Shown here in pieces: positions 25,864 to 36,900 of a stretch of DNA of 64,000 nucleotides; within the stretch, counting starts at the first letter, position 1, and each line of letters starts with the position of its first letter. The stretch lies in assembly GCF_902364365.1 (NCBI RefSeq), contig NZ_CABJDN010000002.1, positions 620,155 through 684,154 of the forward strand. The letters run 5' to 3'. The translations under genes were made by a program, and so were the position numbers. The notes beneath the pieces are model-generated. The model made no database searches. It was not told where the DNA came from and was given only the letters and a program-made list of their open reading frames with translations. The DNA comes from Bacteroides intestinalis. GTDB lineage: Bacteria > Bacteroidota > Bacteroidia > Bacteroidales > Bacteroidaceae.

Positions 25864-28800
25864 ATGAGAAAGTACATCCTATCACAAACTATTTATTTAC
25901 TGCTATTTATAATCTTCATTACCTGTAAAGCTGCTGCCCAACCTGTGTGCCAGATACAACATTTCTCTGCTTACAATGGATTAGCACAGCGAACGGTAAC
26001 GAATATCGTACAAGATTCAAAAGGGCTTATCTGGTTCTCAACCTGGAATGGTCTGAATAAATTCGACGGGTATACCTTCAAAAATTATAAAGCATTCCCG
26101 GGAGACGGCTCCAACCTGACCAGCAACCGCCTGTCTTCCATCACTCAGACCCAGACTTGTGACATCTGGTGTCAGACTTATGATCTCCGCGTTTATCTGT
26201 TCGACACACGTAGCGAGAAGTTTATAGATGTTCTGCGCCCTTACGAAAACCAGAGCGAACAAACATATGCCGTACGTACCATTTATGCTCTACCAAAAGG
26301 TATCAGCTGGATTCTGTGCGAACAGGAAGCATTCCGAATCGACGAACTGAGTTGTAAAGAAGGAGAAGGTATCACTCTTTACAGTCCGGAACAAAAAAAT
26401 CTGAAAGGGAGTCACATTATCACTGTACATCAGGACAGTGAAGGAGATGAGTGGATCCTGACTGATAAAGGAATATCCATCATCGGCAAAAAGAAGATTG
26501 AATCGGATATACCATTCAAGAGCATTAAAGAAAATAATGGTAAGATATATCTGGTATCCAATGATAATCAATTGGTGATATACAATCCCCAGACACAGCA
26601 ATTACAGTTTAATGAAGCACCTTTCCTCTCTTCTAATACCATTAATTCCATGCAGAATCTCGGCAAAGATAGTATTGGGCTTTGTACAGATGAAGGTTTA
26701 TATATCTTTTTTGCCGGAGAAGGCAGATACAGGCTTATCGATCCTCGTACTTCAACCAAACTTTCTCCCAAAGTATTATCCGTATTCAAAGATCATCACG
26801 GAGAATTATGGATGTTTGCCGATACCCCGGGAGTAGTAAGGTACAACCTGGTTACAGAAGATAAGCAACACTACATCACTCCCAAGGAGGATCTGCCAAA
26901 TGCCGAACGTGTAAACCGTGATTTCATTTTCGAAGATTCACAGGGAACCTTGTGGATGGTCCCCCATCAGGGTGGTTTCTGTTACTACGACCGGAGAAAC
27001 CGCCAGTTGAAACCCTATTATACTGATTACGACAATCCAAATTCGAAGTATAGTCCCAACATTCTAAACTACTTCCTGGACCGTCAGGGCAACCTATGGT
27101 TCTGCAATACCTGGGATGTTACCAAAATATCTTTCTTCCCGCACGCCTGCCACCTCCAATCCATTGACACCGGCTTCGAGACCCGTGCTTTTCTTATAGA
27201 TAAGGAAAAGAATCTCTGGACATCTACCAAAAAAGGTTCTGTCAGGATATATCGGACGGACGGCAGCCTGAAGGGCTATCTGACTCCGGAAGGAACTATC
27301 AGTTCTAATCCTGTGTCGTTTTCCAAGAATATTTATTGTTTCATGGAAGATAAAGAAGGTATCATTTGGATGGGTAGCAAACAGGACGGACTTTTCCGTC
27401 TGGAAAGAACAGGGGATGACCGTTTCAAAATGCGTCAGTTCACCCGTCAAAAGGATGATCCGTACAGTTTAAGTTACAACAGTATTTATACCATCTTTCA
27501 GGATAGCAAAAACCGTATTTGGATAGGATGTTATGGTGGCGGATTGAATCTGATTGAAGAAACGCAGGAAGGAGACATACGCTTTCTGCATAGCGGCAAT
27601 AAATTAACGGGATATTCGAAAGATCGCTTTGCCAAAGTACGGTACATCACTGAAGCTAACCGGGTATTATTGGTGGGGACAACGGAGGGTTTACTCACCT
27701 TCTCCAGCGAATTTACACAACCGGAACAAATTGAATTCTACCGGAATATACGTATCCCTGATAAAGTATCCAGCCTTTGCAGCAACGATGTCATCTACAT
27801 TTATACCGACAGCCGGAAAGATACCTACGTCCTATCGTTTACCGGAGGTCTCAATAAAATATTGTCCGAAAATCTGCTAAGTGACCAAATAGAATTCAAA
27901 ACATACACTACCCAAAACGGCCTCCCCTCAGACCTTGTGGAATCTATGATAGAAGATAATAAAGGGAATCTCTGGATAATAGCAGAAAATGCACTGGCAT
28001 GTTTTCATCCGGACAAAGAGACCTTTGAACATTACGACAAGAAATATCTGCAACAGGATCTATACTTCACCGAAGCCGCTCCTGTGCAGAGCCAACATCA
28101 CCAGCTATTACTTGGAACAGATATCGGCATTCTGAGAATATTCCCTGAGCAACTTCAAAAAAGTAGCTATGTTCCTCCTATCGTATTCACCGGGCTCAAG
28201 ATACAAGGAACTTCTCAAGATCTGGATATTGATGATCTGAAAGAATTAAAACTGAAACCTTCCGAACGAAATGTAACTTTCCAGTTTGCTGCACTGGATT
28301 ACATTGATCCACAATCCATCAGTTACGCTTATCGTCTGAAAGGTCTGGAAGAAAATTGGAACGAAGTAGACAACAGCCGGTCTGCCAGTTATATCAACCT
28401 CCCTCCCGGAGATTATGAACTGCAGATACGATCTACTAACAGCGATGGGGTATGGATGGAAAACGGTACACGTGTTCTTCCCATTATAGTGCTTCCTACA
28501 TTCTGGGAGACCTATTGGGCATGGATACTTTATGCCATTTTATTCATAGTATCGACTGCAACGATCGTTTATATCATTCTCTATATATATCGTCTGCACC
28601 ACCGAATCAACCTGGAACAACAACTGGCAAACATCAAACTACGTTTCTTCACAGACATTTCGCACGAGTTACGCACCCCGCTAACACTGATAGCCAGTCC
28701 GGTAACCGAAGTGTTGGAACATGAAACGACTCTATCTGCCAATGCACGTAAACACCTGACATTGGTACACAAAAATACGGAACGTATGCTCCACTTGGTG

Positions 28801-30231
28801 AACCAGATTCTGGATTTCCGCAAAATAGAAAATAAGAAGATGAAAGTACTGTTGGAAAAGACCAATGTGGTTGTCTTGCTGGAAAAAGTAATGGATAATT
28901 TCCGTCTTATCGCTGAAGAAAAGAATATAAACTATCAATTACAAACAAACCAGAAGATAATATCCGCCTGGATTGATCAGGATAAATTCGAGAAGATAAT
29001 TTTCAACCTGTTATCCAACGCTTTCAAATATACGCCTGTCAACAAGTCTATTACTGTTCATGCCAATGCAGAGGGAGACAAGCTGATTGTATCCGTAGCT
29101 GACGAAGGAATCGGTATTGATCCAAAGAAGCAGCAGACGCTTTTCCAACGCTTTGAGACTTTAGTGAAATACAATATATTACAACCGTCCTCCGGCATCG
29201 GCTTGTCACTCGTAAAAGAATTAATAGAGTTGCATTGTGGTAGCATTGAAGTGAAGAGCCAGCCCGAAGTAGGTAGTGAATTTATTGTCACCCTGCCAAT
29301 GGGGCAGAAAATATATGAAACTCATGAAAACACTGAATTCATTCTGAATGACGGAGCTTCCACAGAAACCGACAATAAAATGGATGAAGTTTCTCAGGAT
29401 ATACCTACGGATACCGACGAAGCTGATCCGATTTCCATTCTGATCGTAGAAGACAATACAGAGCTTCGGAGCTTCTTGCATACTATTCTTTCGGAAAACT
29501 ACAAAGTCATTGAGGCAACTAACGGTCAAGAAGGTTTAGAACGTGCACAAGAGCATATTCCTGATCTTATCATCAGCGACATCATGATGCCTGTAATGGA
29601 TGGTCTGGATATGGTGAAGAACATTAAAGAGAATCGGGAGATTTGTCATATCCCCATCATCCTCTTATCCGCCAAATCATCATTGGATGACCGCATCTCC
29701 GGATTGGAGCAGGGGATCGACGATTATATCACCAAGCCTTTCAGTGCTACTTACCTGAAAGCACGTATCAAATCGTTGCTACATCAACGTAAGCAGTTAC
29801 AGGATATTCTCTGGAAACAATGGTCTGAAAAGCAGGAAAACCCCACTGCACCGTCTATTGATATATCCCCGTCACAGCCACAAATCACTCCATTCGACAA
29901 ACAATTCATGCAGCAGGTAATGGAAGTTATGGAAAAAGAAATGGATAACTCCGACCTGACCATCGAAGAGTTTGCACAGAAACTGAATATGGGACGTACC
30001 GTCTTCTATCAAAAACTAAAATCTATCATCGGCCTATCACCAGTGGACTTCATACGGGAAATCCGAATCAAACGTGCCGTACAGTTAATAGATAGCGGAG
30101 AGTACAACTTCTCACAAGTAGCGTATATGACGGGATTCAACGATCCGAAGTATTTCAGCAAATGCTTCAAGAAGCAGGTGGGGATGACACCTTCAGAATA
30201 CAAGGAAGGGAAAAAAATGATTAGTGGTTAG
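25864..30231 (+). CDS. Hybrid two-component system regulator of the pectin locus
   Basis: A 1455-residue one-polypeptide sensor and regulator. After a signal peptide come Reg_prop beta-propeller repeats (about residues 30-780, recurring as DSKGLIWFSTWNGLNKFDG and DSKNRIWIGCYGGGLNLIEE). Next are a Y_Y_Y domain (about 799-870), a membrane helix (about 885-908), and a histidine kinase with phosphorylated His934 in FFTDISHELRTPLTL. Its ATPase has N-box NLLSNAFKY at 1049 and later DEGIGID and GIGLSLVKEL. A receiver domain (acceptor Asp1239 in IISDIMMPVMDG) and a C-terminal AraC HTH (about 1350-1455) complete it. The periplasmic propeller would bind pectic oligosaccharides and the AraC part would activate the facing SusCD/PL1/CE8 genes. 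Ligand is inferred from the neighbours. Confidence 0.95.
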   Translation: MRKYILSQTIYLLLFIIFITCKAAAQPVCQIQHFSAYNGLAQRTVTNIVQDSKGLIWFSTWNGLNKFDGYTFKNYKAFPGDGSNLTSNRLSSITQTQTCDIWCQTYDLRVYLFDTRSEKFIDVLRPYENQSEQTYAVRTIYALPKGISWILCEQEAFRIDELSCKEGEGITLYSPEQKNLKGSHIITVHQDSEGDEWILTDKGISIIGKKKIESDIPFKSIKENNGKIYLVSNDNQLVIYNPQTQQLQFNEAPFLSSNTINSMQNLGKDSIGLCTDEGLYIFFAGEGRYRLIDPRTSTKLSPKVLSVFKDHHGELWMFADTPGVVRYNLVTEDKQHYITPKEDLPNAERVNRDFIFEDSQGTLWMVPHQGGFCYYDRRNRQLKPYYTDYDNPNSKYSPNILNYFLDRQGNLWFCNTWDVTKISFFPHACHLQSIDTGFETRAFLIDKEKNLWTSTKKGSVRIYRTDGSLKGYLTPEGTISSNPVSFSKNIYCFMEDKEGIIWMGSKQDGLFRLERTGDDRFKMRQFTRQKDDPYSLSYNSIYTIFQDSKNRIWIGCYGGGLNLIEETQEGDIRFLHSGNKLTGYSKDRFAKVRYITEANRVLLVGTTEGLLTFSSEFTQPEQIEFYRNIRIPDKVSSLCSNDVIYIYTDSRKDTYVLSFTGGLNKILSENLLSDQIEFKTYTTQNGLPSDLVESMIEDNKGNLWIIAENALACFHPDKETFEHYDKKYLQQDLYFTEAAPVQSQHHQLLLGTDIGILRIFPEQLQKSSYVPPIVFTGLKIQGTSQDLDIDDLKELKLKPSERNVTFQFAALDYIDPQSISYAYRLKGLEENWNEVDNSRSASYINLPPGDYELQIRSTNSDGVWMENGTRVLPIIVLPTFWETYWAWILYAILFIVSTATIVYIILYIYRLHHRINLEQQLANIKLRFFTDISHELRTPLTLIASPVTEVLEHETTLSANARKHLTLVHKNTERMLHLVNQILDFRKIENKKMKVLLEKTNVVVLLEKVMDNFRLIAEEKNINYQLQTNQKIISAWIDQDKFEKIIFNLLSNAFKYTPVNKSITVHANAEGDKLIVSVADEGIGIDPKKQQTLFQRFETLVKYNILQPSSGIGLSLVKELIELHCGSIEVKSQPEVGSEFIVTLPMGQKIYETHENTEFILNDGASTETDNKMDEVSQDIPTDTDEADPISILIVEDNTELRSFLHTILSENYKVIEATNGQEGLERAQEHIPDLIISDIMMPVMDGLDMVKNIKENREICHIPIILLSAKSSLDDRISGLEQGIDDYITKPFSATYLKARIKSLLHQRKQLQDILWKQWSEKQENPTAPSIDISPSQPQITPFDKQFMQQVMEVMEKEMDNSDLTIEEFAQKLNMGRTVFYQKLKSIIGLSPVDFIREIRIKRAVQLIDSGEYNFSQVAYMTGFNDPKYFSKCFKKQVGMTPSEYKEGKKMISG

Positions 30232-30248
30232 TGATAAGCATTTATACA

Positions 30249-30286
30249 GAAAGTCCGGACTTTTTAAAGCCCGGACTTTCCTTTTT
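30249..30286 (+). terminator. Intrinsic terminator of the hybrid regulator gene
   Basis: GAAAGTCCGG (30249-30258) pairs with CCGGACTTTC (30271-30280) across a 12-base loop and is followed by CTTTTT. It starts about 18 bases after the stop codon. Confidence 0.85.
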
Positions 30287-30320
30287 GAGAGAATCTTATC
30301 CTGAATCTAATACCTACTTA

Positions 30321-31916
30321 TTAAAACCATCTCGGGTCTCCCGCGACTCCGGTTCCTGCAAATCCAGCACCTTGTTTGATGTGGAAATCACCATTGGCAG
30401 GATCCACAAACAAGCCATAGATATCCAGGTTCACAACCGTAATATCATCCAGCGGGCGAGAATCTTCTATTAAATCATTTGTCTTGTAAGAACCACCATA
30501 AGAAATAGTAACATTGCTATAATTACCATTCGTAGAGTGTAGTTTCTGACCACCATTAGGACCGGCAAAAATACAGTTTTCAATAGTCACAGTCGGTTTG
30601 GAGTTGTTGTCAAGTAACCAAAGGTGAGTCATCTTCTCTGCAATATTTACCAAAGTCACATTCTTGAATTTGATATCAGTCTTCACACGTATATCGGCAA
30701 TACGGGTGTTGAATTCAGTTAATGTACTATTCGTAACATTGATAGCAGGAATTGTACAGCCTGAGCCTACATTGAGGAAGCTCCAACCACCAGTGTTCGA
30801 TACCCAACAGTTATTGAAGTTGACACTATTGCCTTCTGCACCACTATGGAGACGGACAGCAGAATTAACTTGTTTCACTTCACAGCCTTCAAAAGTAATA
30901 TCGTGGAACTTCTGCGCACCTACCTGGAACATAAATCCACCATCGGAGTTCATGCTGAGGTATTCAAAGCTAACATCTTTCACTTCACTTTCGATGGCAA
31001 AATAAACTTTGTTCAATTGAGACAGCTTGCCATTAGAGTTCTCTGAACCAACAAAACTAACATACTCTATTCCGGTCGGAATCGTAATTGTACCTTCCAA
31101 ATTCCATTCCAAACCAGCTGCAAAATTAATCGTAGCCTTCTTGTAACCCTTTCCTGCATACTCTACAAGGAACTCATTAATATTTTCCACCGCAATATGA
31201 CCAGGAATATTAAGAACAACGCTACCTATAAAACCGGAAGTTTTCACATCCATCGTTCCACGCAGCACTTCATTATAGAATATCTGTACAATATAAGGAA
31301 CTCCCATGTCAAGATTTTCAAAAGTAGCAGTTGCATTCTGTATTTCAGTTGCAGTCAGTACATGATTATCAATTACCGTACTATCTGCATCCATCAGCAC
31401 AAGATTAGTTACTCGCTCTGTCTGCTCCCAAAGCATAGTCAGACTATTAACAGTTGGTCTGCACCCTCTGAATATCTGTTCGGCCGGAGTGGTAAACGTA
31501 AATGAACTTAATTTTGATTTTAATGATGCATCTGCATTCTCAGCATGCATACGTACCCAGTAATTAGTAGTACCGTCAAATCCCTCAAACCAAGTACGAT
31601 ATTCCACCTTCATGGCCGTGTTTGAATCAGCAAATGGAGTCAGGGTATCTGCCAAAATAACAACTGTTCTATCTACATTTGTAAAGTCGGCATCTTTACT
31701 GAATTCAAATATATAGTTAGCTGCATCAACCACTCTGGTGTGTTTAATCTGAATGGAAGTAGGCTTCAACGTACTTGCCTCGAAAATCAAAGGCTTAAAC
31801 AAACGGTTCTCACCGGTAGCCACTTCCCAATCGTTTACGTCACGGTCGCACGAAGAAAAGAGTGCGGCTACCATGACAAGGGATGCGAATATGCTTTTAA
31901 GTTTCATAATCTTCAT
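30321..31916 (-). CDS. Surface lipoprotein of the pectin locus (DUF4957/DUF5123-like)
   Basis: A 531-residue lipoprotein with signal LASLVMVAALFSSC-type ending FSSC, so lipid-anchored and probably surface-exposed. The N-terminal part (about 25-140) looks like a fibronectin-III-like domain; a second one follows to about 240. The C-terminal half has repeating short strands typical of a right-handed beta-helix (for example NVTNSTLTEFNTRIADIRVK and TIENCIFAGPNGGQK) and matches the DUF4957/DUF5123 families seen in pectin loci of Bacteroides. Beta-helix folds suit binding of pectic chains. It follows susD after 23 bases as the last gene of the operon. Whether it is only a binding protein or an enzyme is not known. 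Confidence 0.75.
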   Translation of the reverse strand: MKIMKLKSIFASLVMVAALFSSCDRDVNDWEVATGENRLFKPLIFEASTLKPTSIQIKHTRVVDAANYIFEFSKDADFTNVDRTVVILADTLTPFADSNTAMKVEYRTWFEGFDGTTNYWVRMHAENADASLKSKLSSFTFTTPAEQIFRGCRPTVNSLTMLWEQTERVTNLVLMDADSTVIDNHVLTATEIQNATATFENLDMGVPYIVQIFYNEVLRGTMDVKTSGFIGSVVLNIPGHIAVENINEFLVEYAGKGYKKATINFAAGLEWNLEGTITIPTGIEYVSFVGSENSNGKLSQLNKVYFAIESEVKDVSFEYLSMNSDGGFMFQVGAQKFHDITFEGCEVKQVNSAVRLHSGAEGNSVNFNNCWVSNTGGWSFLNVGSGCTIPAINVTNSTLTEFNTRIADIRVKTDIKFKNVTLVNIAEKMTHLWLLDNNSKPTVTIENCIFAGPNGGQKLHSTNGNYSNVTISYGGSYKTNDLIEDSRPLDDITVVNLDIYGLFVDPANGDFHIKQGAGFAGTGVAGDPRWF

Positions 31917-31939
31917 TTTTTAATTCTGTTGTCCATTTA

Positions 31940-33955
31940 TTAATAACCATAGGAATTTACCAAAAAGCCCTTGGACTGATAAATATCCGTATCATAGATA
32001 GCATAAGGATGACGATAGTTACAAGTTCCGTTACCAATAGGATATTGTTTCAACATATCACCAATCTCACCACCATTCTTCAGTTTTCCCAGTAATGCAC
32101 TATAGTCGTAAGATGCGTTGATACCGGTAGCCATTACCAGAATCTTGGCAAGTTCGTCACGATAAGTAGTACCTGAACCGGTTTCAGGTTTTGCATAAGC
32201 TTTCGGGAACCAGTCAATCTTTTCATAGCCTGCAGGAGCCGTACCCAGTTCCTGATAATAATTAGGTGATGAATAATCTACATACAGTTTATCATCTGTC
32301 CTCATCTTATAGTACAATACAGTCGGGAAATCCGAAGGCTGATAAGTCTTATCAAAGATGGTCACCGGATGTTGGTTATCAAGCATCAGGCAAAGACTTT
32401 CTTTCATAGCTTCAATCTTGTTATCCAACAGTCCCCAACGAATCAGGTCCATTTTACGTACACCTTCACCACCAAATTCCCAGGCACGTTCATTCACAAT
32501 AGCATTGAAGAAATCAGAATCATACTTCGCAATTTCGGAAGAGCCGGAACCAAATGCACGTTCACGTACTTTTTCCAGAGCCTGACGGGCAGTCAAACCT
32601 GCCGTTGTATTCTGATGATCCGGTCCGTAAAGCTCATTCATAGCCTCAGCAAACATCAGATAAATATCAGAATAACGCATTACAATCCAGTTGATACCGG
32701 TAGCCACACGGCCGGCAGCAGCCAAGTGGAGCGCACGATAGGTTTCGCTGGTCCAGTACATACGCCATTTAGCATAGTGCACATTCGTAGCATTCAGACT
32801 GAAATCCTCATAATTCTCTTTACGCCAGCGACCGAAAGTCAATGTAACGTCACGACGCTTATCTGTCTTACCGAAAGAATAGAAGTAATAAATTGTAGAA
32901 GTAACATAGCTACTACCCATACCTTGCTGTCCGTACATAGAACCTTGTTGAACTTCCCAACCCATCAGAGTACCCACGTCACCGGTATTACCTACACCTA
33001 AACCAACTTCATAAAGGTTTTCATTATAAGGATTCTGATCCAGATGATTTACTGTTTTCCAGATATTCTCAAAGTCAGGATCCAATTGATGCGGATTCTC
33101 AGGATCACCCAGGATTTCAGCACATTGTTTGGCTGCTATTTCATAATACTCTTTGTAGTTCTTCACGCGACCTACATAATATCCGTTCATTTCGGGGATG
33201 GTAGGATGTTTCTCCAATTGCATATCCGGAAATTGATTACCATCACGCAGTGACCAGCCACCTGCGAACAAGGCGACGCGTGCTAACAGGCCTTTAGCAA
33301 AACCTTTGCTGATACGTTCCGCAGTAGAAGCTTTACCACTACCTAACCAAGGCAGATATTCGATGGCTTCCTGCAAGTTCTTCACCAGGTCGGCATATAC
33401 AGTATCACGGTCGATTTTACCGATATATACATTGGAAAGGTCAGAATTGGAAGTTGTTTTCTTATAAGGAATATCTCCATAGATACGTACCAATTCAAAA
33501 TAAGCCAATGCTCTCAGAGTCAAAGCTTCACCCAGTAACGGCTTACCGACAGTCGGGTTTGTCTTCAGCAATTCACCTTCACGCATTCCTTCTACGGCAG
33601 CGGAAGCAAGTTCTGCAAAACGGAAGATATTGTTCCAACGAGTGGTAGAGTTACCGGAATTACCATAATAGTGGTTCTGACCATAATCACTGTTTACTTC
33701 CTTATAATTAGTCAGATAAAGATTACAATTTTCCGTATCACTGATATTCTGCCAGTTCACAGAAATTTTCTGTCCGTAAACATACGTATCGGACATGGTA
33801 GCATAAACTCCCATCAGGGCAGCCTCGGCCATAGCCTCGGTATTGAACACATTTGTGTTACTTTGTTTGGAGGGGGTGTCAGTTGCCAGGAAATCATCAC
33901 ATGAAGTAGTGATCAGCATGGCAGCTGCCAAAGTTAATATATATAATTTCTTCAT
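31940..33955 (-). CDS. SusD-like surface glycan-binding lipoprotein
   Basis: A RagB/SusD-family lipoprotein, 671 residues from the ATG at 33955 (another ATG lies at 33961). The signal ends in ITTSC, a lipobox. The TPR-like helical core shows family landmarks: FNTEAMAEAALMGVYATMSD, GEALTLRALAYFELVRIYGD and YSDIYLMFAEAMNELYG, then NERAWEFGGEGVRKMDLIRW. SusD forms a lid over the SusC barrel and captures the oligosaccharide at the cell surface. It is encoded directly after susC (13 bases) as expected. The pectic substrate is inferred from PL1 and CE8 genes upstream. Confidence 0.95.
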   Translation of the reverse strand: MKKLYILTLAAAMLITTSCDDFLATDTPSKQSNTNVFNTEAMAEAALMGVYATMSDTYVYGQKISVNWQNISDTENCNLYLTNYKEVNSDYGQNHYYGNSGNSTTRWNNIFRFAELASAAVEGMREGELLKTNPTVGKPLLGEALTLRALAYFELVRIYGDIPYKKTTSNSDLSNVYIGKIDRDTVYADLVKNLQEAIEYLPWLGSGKASTAERISKGFAKGLLARVALFAGGWSLRDGNQFPDMQLEKHPTIPEMNGYYVGRVKNYKEYYEIAAKQCAEILGDPENPHQLDPDFENIWKTVNHLDQNPYNENLYEVGLGVGNTGDVGTLMGWEVQQGSMYGQQGMGSSYVTSTIYYFYSFGKTDKRRDVTLTFGRWRKENYEDFSLNATNVHYAKWRMYWTSETYRALHLAAAGRVATGINWIVMRYSDIYLMFAEAMNELYGPDHQNTTAGLTARQALEKVRERAFGSGSSEIAKYDSDFFNAIVNERAWEFGGEGVRKMDLIRWGLLDNKIEAMKESLCLMLDNQHPVTIFDKTYQPSDFPTVLYYKMRTDDKLYVDYSSPNYYQELGTAPAGYEKIDWFPKAYAKPETGSGTTYRDELAKILVMATGINASYDYSALLGKLKNGGEIGDMLKQYPIGNGTCNYRHPYAIYDTDIYQSKGFLVNSYGY

Positions 33956-33968
33956 GATCATTAGTTTT

Positions 33969-36900
33969 TTAGAGTGTCAGGTTAATACCAAATAAGAATG
34001 AATGAGCTTTCGGGTAAGCAGAGTAGTCAACACCCGGAGTCAATGGAGTGCTACGACGAGTATCTACCTCAGGATCTTGTCCTGAATACTTTGTCCAGCA
34101 ATGTAGGTTGTAACCAGTGAAGTATACACGCAATTTCTCAACCAGGAACTTCTTAGTCCAAGCCTTCGGTAAAGTATAACCGATTGTAAGATTACTCAGG
34201 CGAAGGAATGAACCGTCTTCGATAGCATAGTCCGTCATGACCGTGGAGTTCATCAACGGATGCCAGATCGTAGCATTCTGATTGATTTCCTGCAAACGTG
34301 CCGGATTCGCATATTCACCATACATGATATTGTAACCGGTTTCAGGATCGATAGTGGTAAAACGCTTATCCAAAGCCATATCGCTACTCAGATTCTGATA
34401 CTTCTTGGAACCTGCATACGTAGTATTATCTATTTTATTGGCATTCAGGATATCATTACCATAACTCCAATTGAACTGTACACCAAAATCGATGCCTTTA
34501 TAGTCCGCATTGATATTGAAACCACCGGTATGTTTCGGCATGGCATTACCAATGACGGTACGGTCATTCGTAGTTACTTTATCAGAACCATCATCCGTCA
34601 ATTTCTTCAGTTTCATGTGTCCGGGACCAAACCAGTTACCGCTGGTTGCTATAATATCACTACAGTCTGCTACACCCGGTTTAATGATCCAGCGTTTCGT
34701 TTCTTCGTTAAAAGTAAAGTCATCGAAAGAATAGAAACCATCCTGTTTGTAACCATATATCTGGCCAATGGATTTACCTACAATGGCACGATAATCATCC
34801 GAACCGATACTTACTCCCCAACCGGAAGTAGCAATCATAGAGTCGGAACCATCCAGCTTGTCAACAGTATTGCGGTTGAAAGAGATATTGAAACCCAATG
34901 ACAAGTTGAAATCCTTAGTTTCAACGGCATACCAGTTAGCTGTCAACTCCACACCTTTGTTAGTAGTCTGTCCCAAATTGCGGTATTGAGTACCGTAACC
35001 GGAATGAGTAGGGATATCCACAGCCAGAATCAAATCCTTAGTTACATCCTTATAAGCATCAATTACCACATTCACTTTATCATTAAAGAAACCCAGGTCC
35101 AAACCGATGTTGGCAGAAGTCTTGGTTTCCCAAGTCAGGTTCTCATTACGGAGTGTATTGGTTGGTTTCAAACCACTTTGCACTTTCTCACCGATATAGT
35201 AAAGTCTGTTTGCAGAGCTTTCGAAACTGTATTGTTGACGCCAGTAAGAACCTACACGTGCATTACCTACCTGTCCATAACTTAAACGAAGCTTAGCATT
35301 GGAAAGCCAACTTTTAGTAGCTTCCATAAAAGGCTCCTCAGACAGACGCCATGCCAAAGCACCGGCAGGGAAGAAACCCCATTGTTTACCTGGAGCAAAT
35401 ACGTTTGTACCATCTTCACGAGCTGTGAAAGTCAGATAGTAACGGTCTTTCAACGTATAGTTCAGGCGACCGAAGAAAGAAGAGGTACGTGACGGCTCAC
35501 CTATATCATTATAAGTAGGCAACGGTTCACCATAATTCCACATAGCCAATACTTGTTCTGCTGTAAAGTCTTTCGGAAAGAATTTGGATTGCAGAGTCAT
35601 CTTGTCAGATTTACCGGAGAAAACTTCCTGTCCCAACATAATATTGAAACGGTGATCTTTGGCAACCGTAAAGTCATACGTCAAATGATTCTGTATCGTG
35701 AAACGGTAACCATCAGTATATTCACGTTTGGCTACGGGCTGTCCACCATTAGCATTAGATTCACCGGTCTTCTTCAACCAGATATTATCCGTATGTGCTT
35801 TCTCGTAAGAGTAGCTACCCTGAACACGATAATCCAAACCTTTGATAATATGAAATGTCAAACCGACATTATAGGAATTAACAAATGAGTACTGCTTCTT
35901 AAACTCATTGGTAATGTTGTAAATCGGGTCATTCAACATACTGGCCGATTCCGCCCAGTCAAGTTCCTCGCTGGTACCCACCAGGTTCTCCATAGACAAA
36001 GTAGTTATACTCTTTACCGGAGCATACTTGACACCATCACGGAGCTTACGGCCACCGGATACGTCGGGACCATCAATTATCGTATTCGTGGTACGGGCTG
36101 TAACGTCCAGATCAATGACTTTACCAAAAGATTTATTCAGCTTAATGTTGAAGTTATCACGTACATAGTTAGAGTTCAACATGATGTAGTCTTCATCATC
36201 ACGCGTATAACTGATATTGTAGCGCATGGTTTCCGTACCACCCGAAAGCGATACATTGAAATTCTTCTGTAAACCGGTATTGCCGTAAAGCTGATCCTGC
36301 CAGTCGATACCTTCACGGTATTTGTAAAGGTCTATATCATCCCACATACCATACATGCTATAGAAGCCTGCACTGGATACATTTGGGCTCGAATCGATTT
36401 CCTTCTGATAATATACATATTCATAAGGAGAAAGGACATCCGTCAGATTATAAGTCTTCTTTATACCAACATAAGAGTTCACATCTACCACTGTCTTACC
36501 GGCTTTACCACTCTTAGTAGTCACCAGAACCACACCATTAGCACCCTTGGCACCATAGATTGCCGTAGAAGAAGCATCTTTCAATACACTAATATCCTGG
36601 ATGTCCCCGGGAGGAATATCATTAATATTCTTCACGATAAAACCATCTACGATATAAAGCGGAGAATTATCCTGGGTAATAGAACCACCACCACGTACAC
36701 GTACTTTGATTTCAGCATCGGGAGAACCGTCCGTTACCGTTACGTTCACACCTGCCAGATGTCCACTCATAGCCTGCAAGGCAGAAGTTACAGGGATATC
36801 TTTCAGTACCTTGTCGTTCATAGAAGAAACAGAACCGGTCAGGTCTTTCTTCTTCATCGTACCGTAACCTACAACGACTACTTCATCCAACATTTTAGAG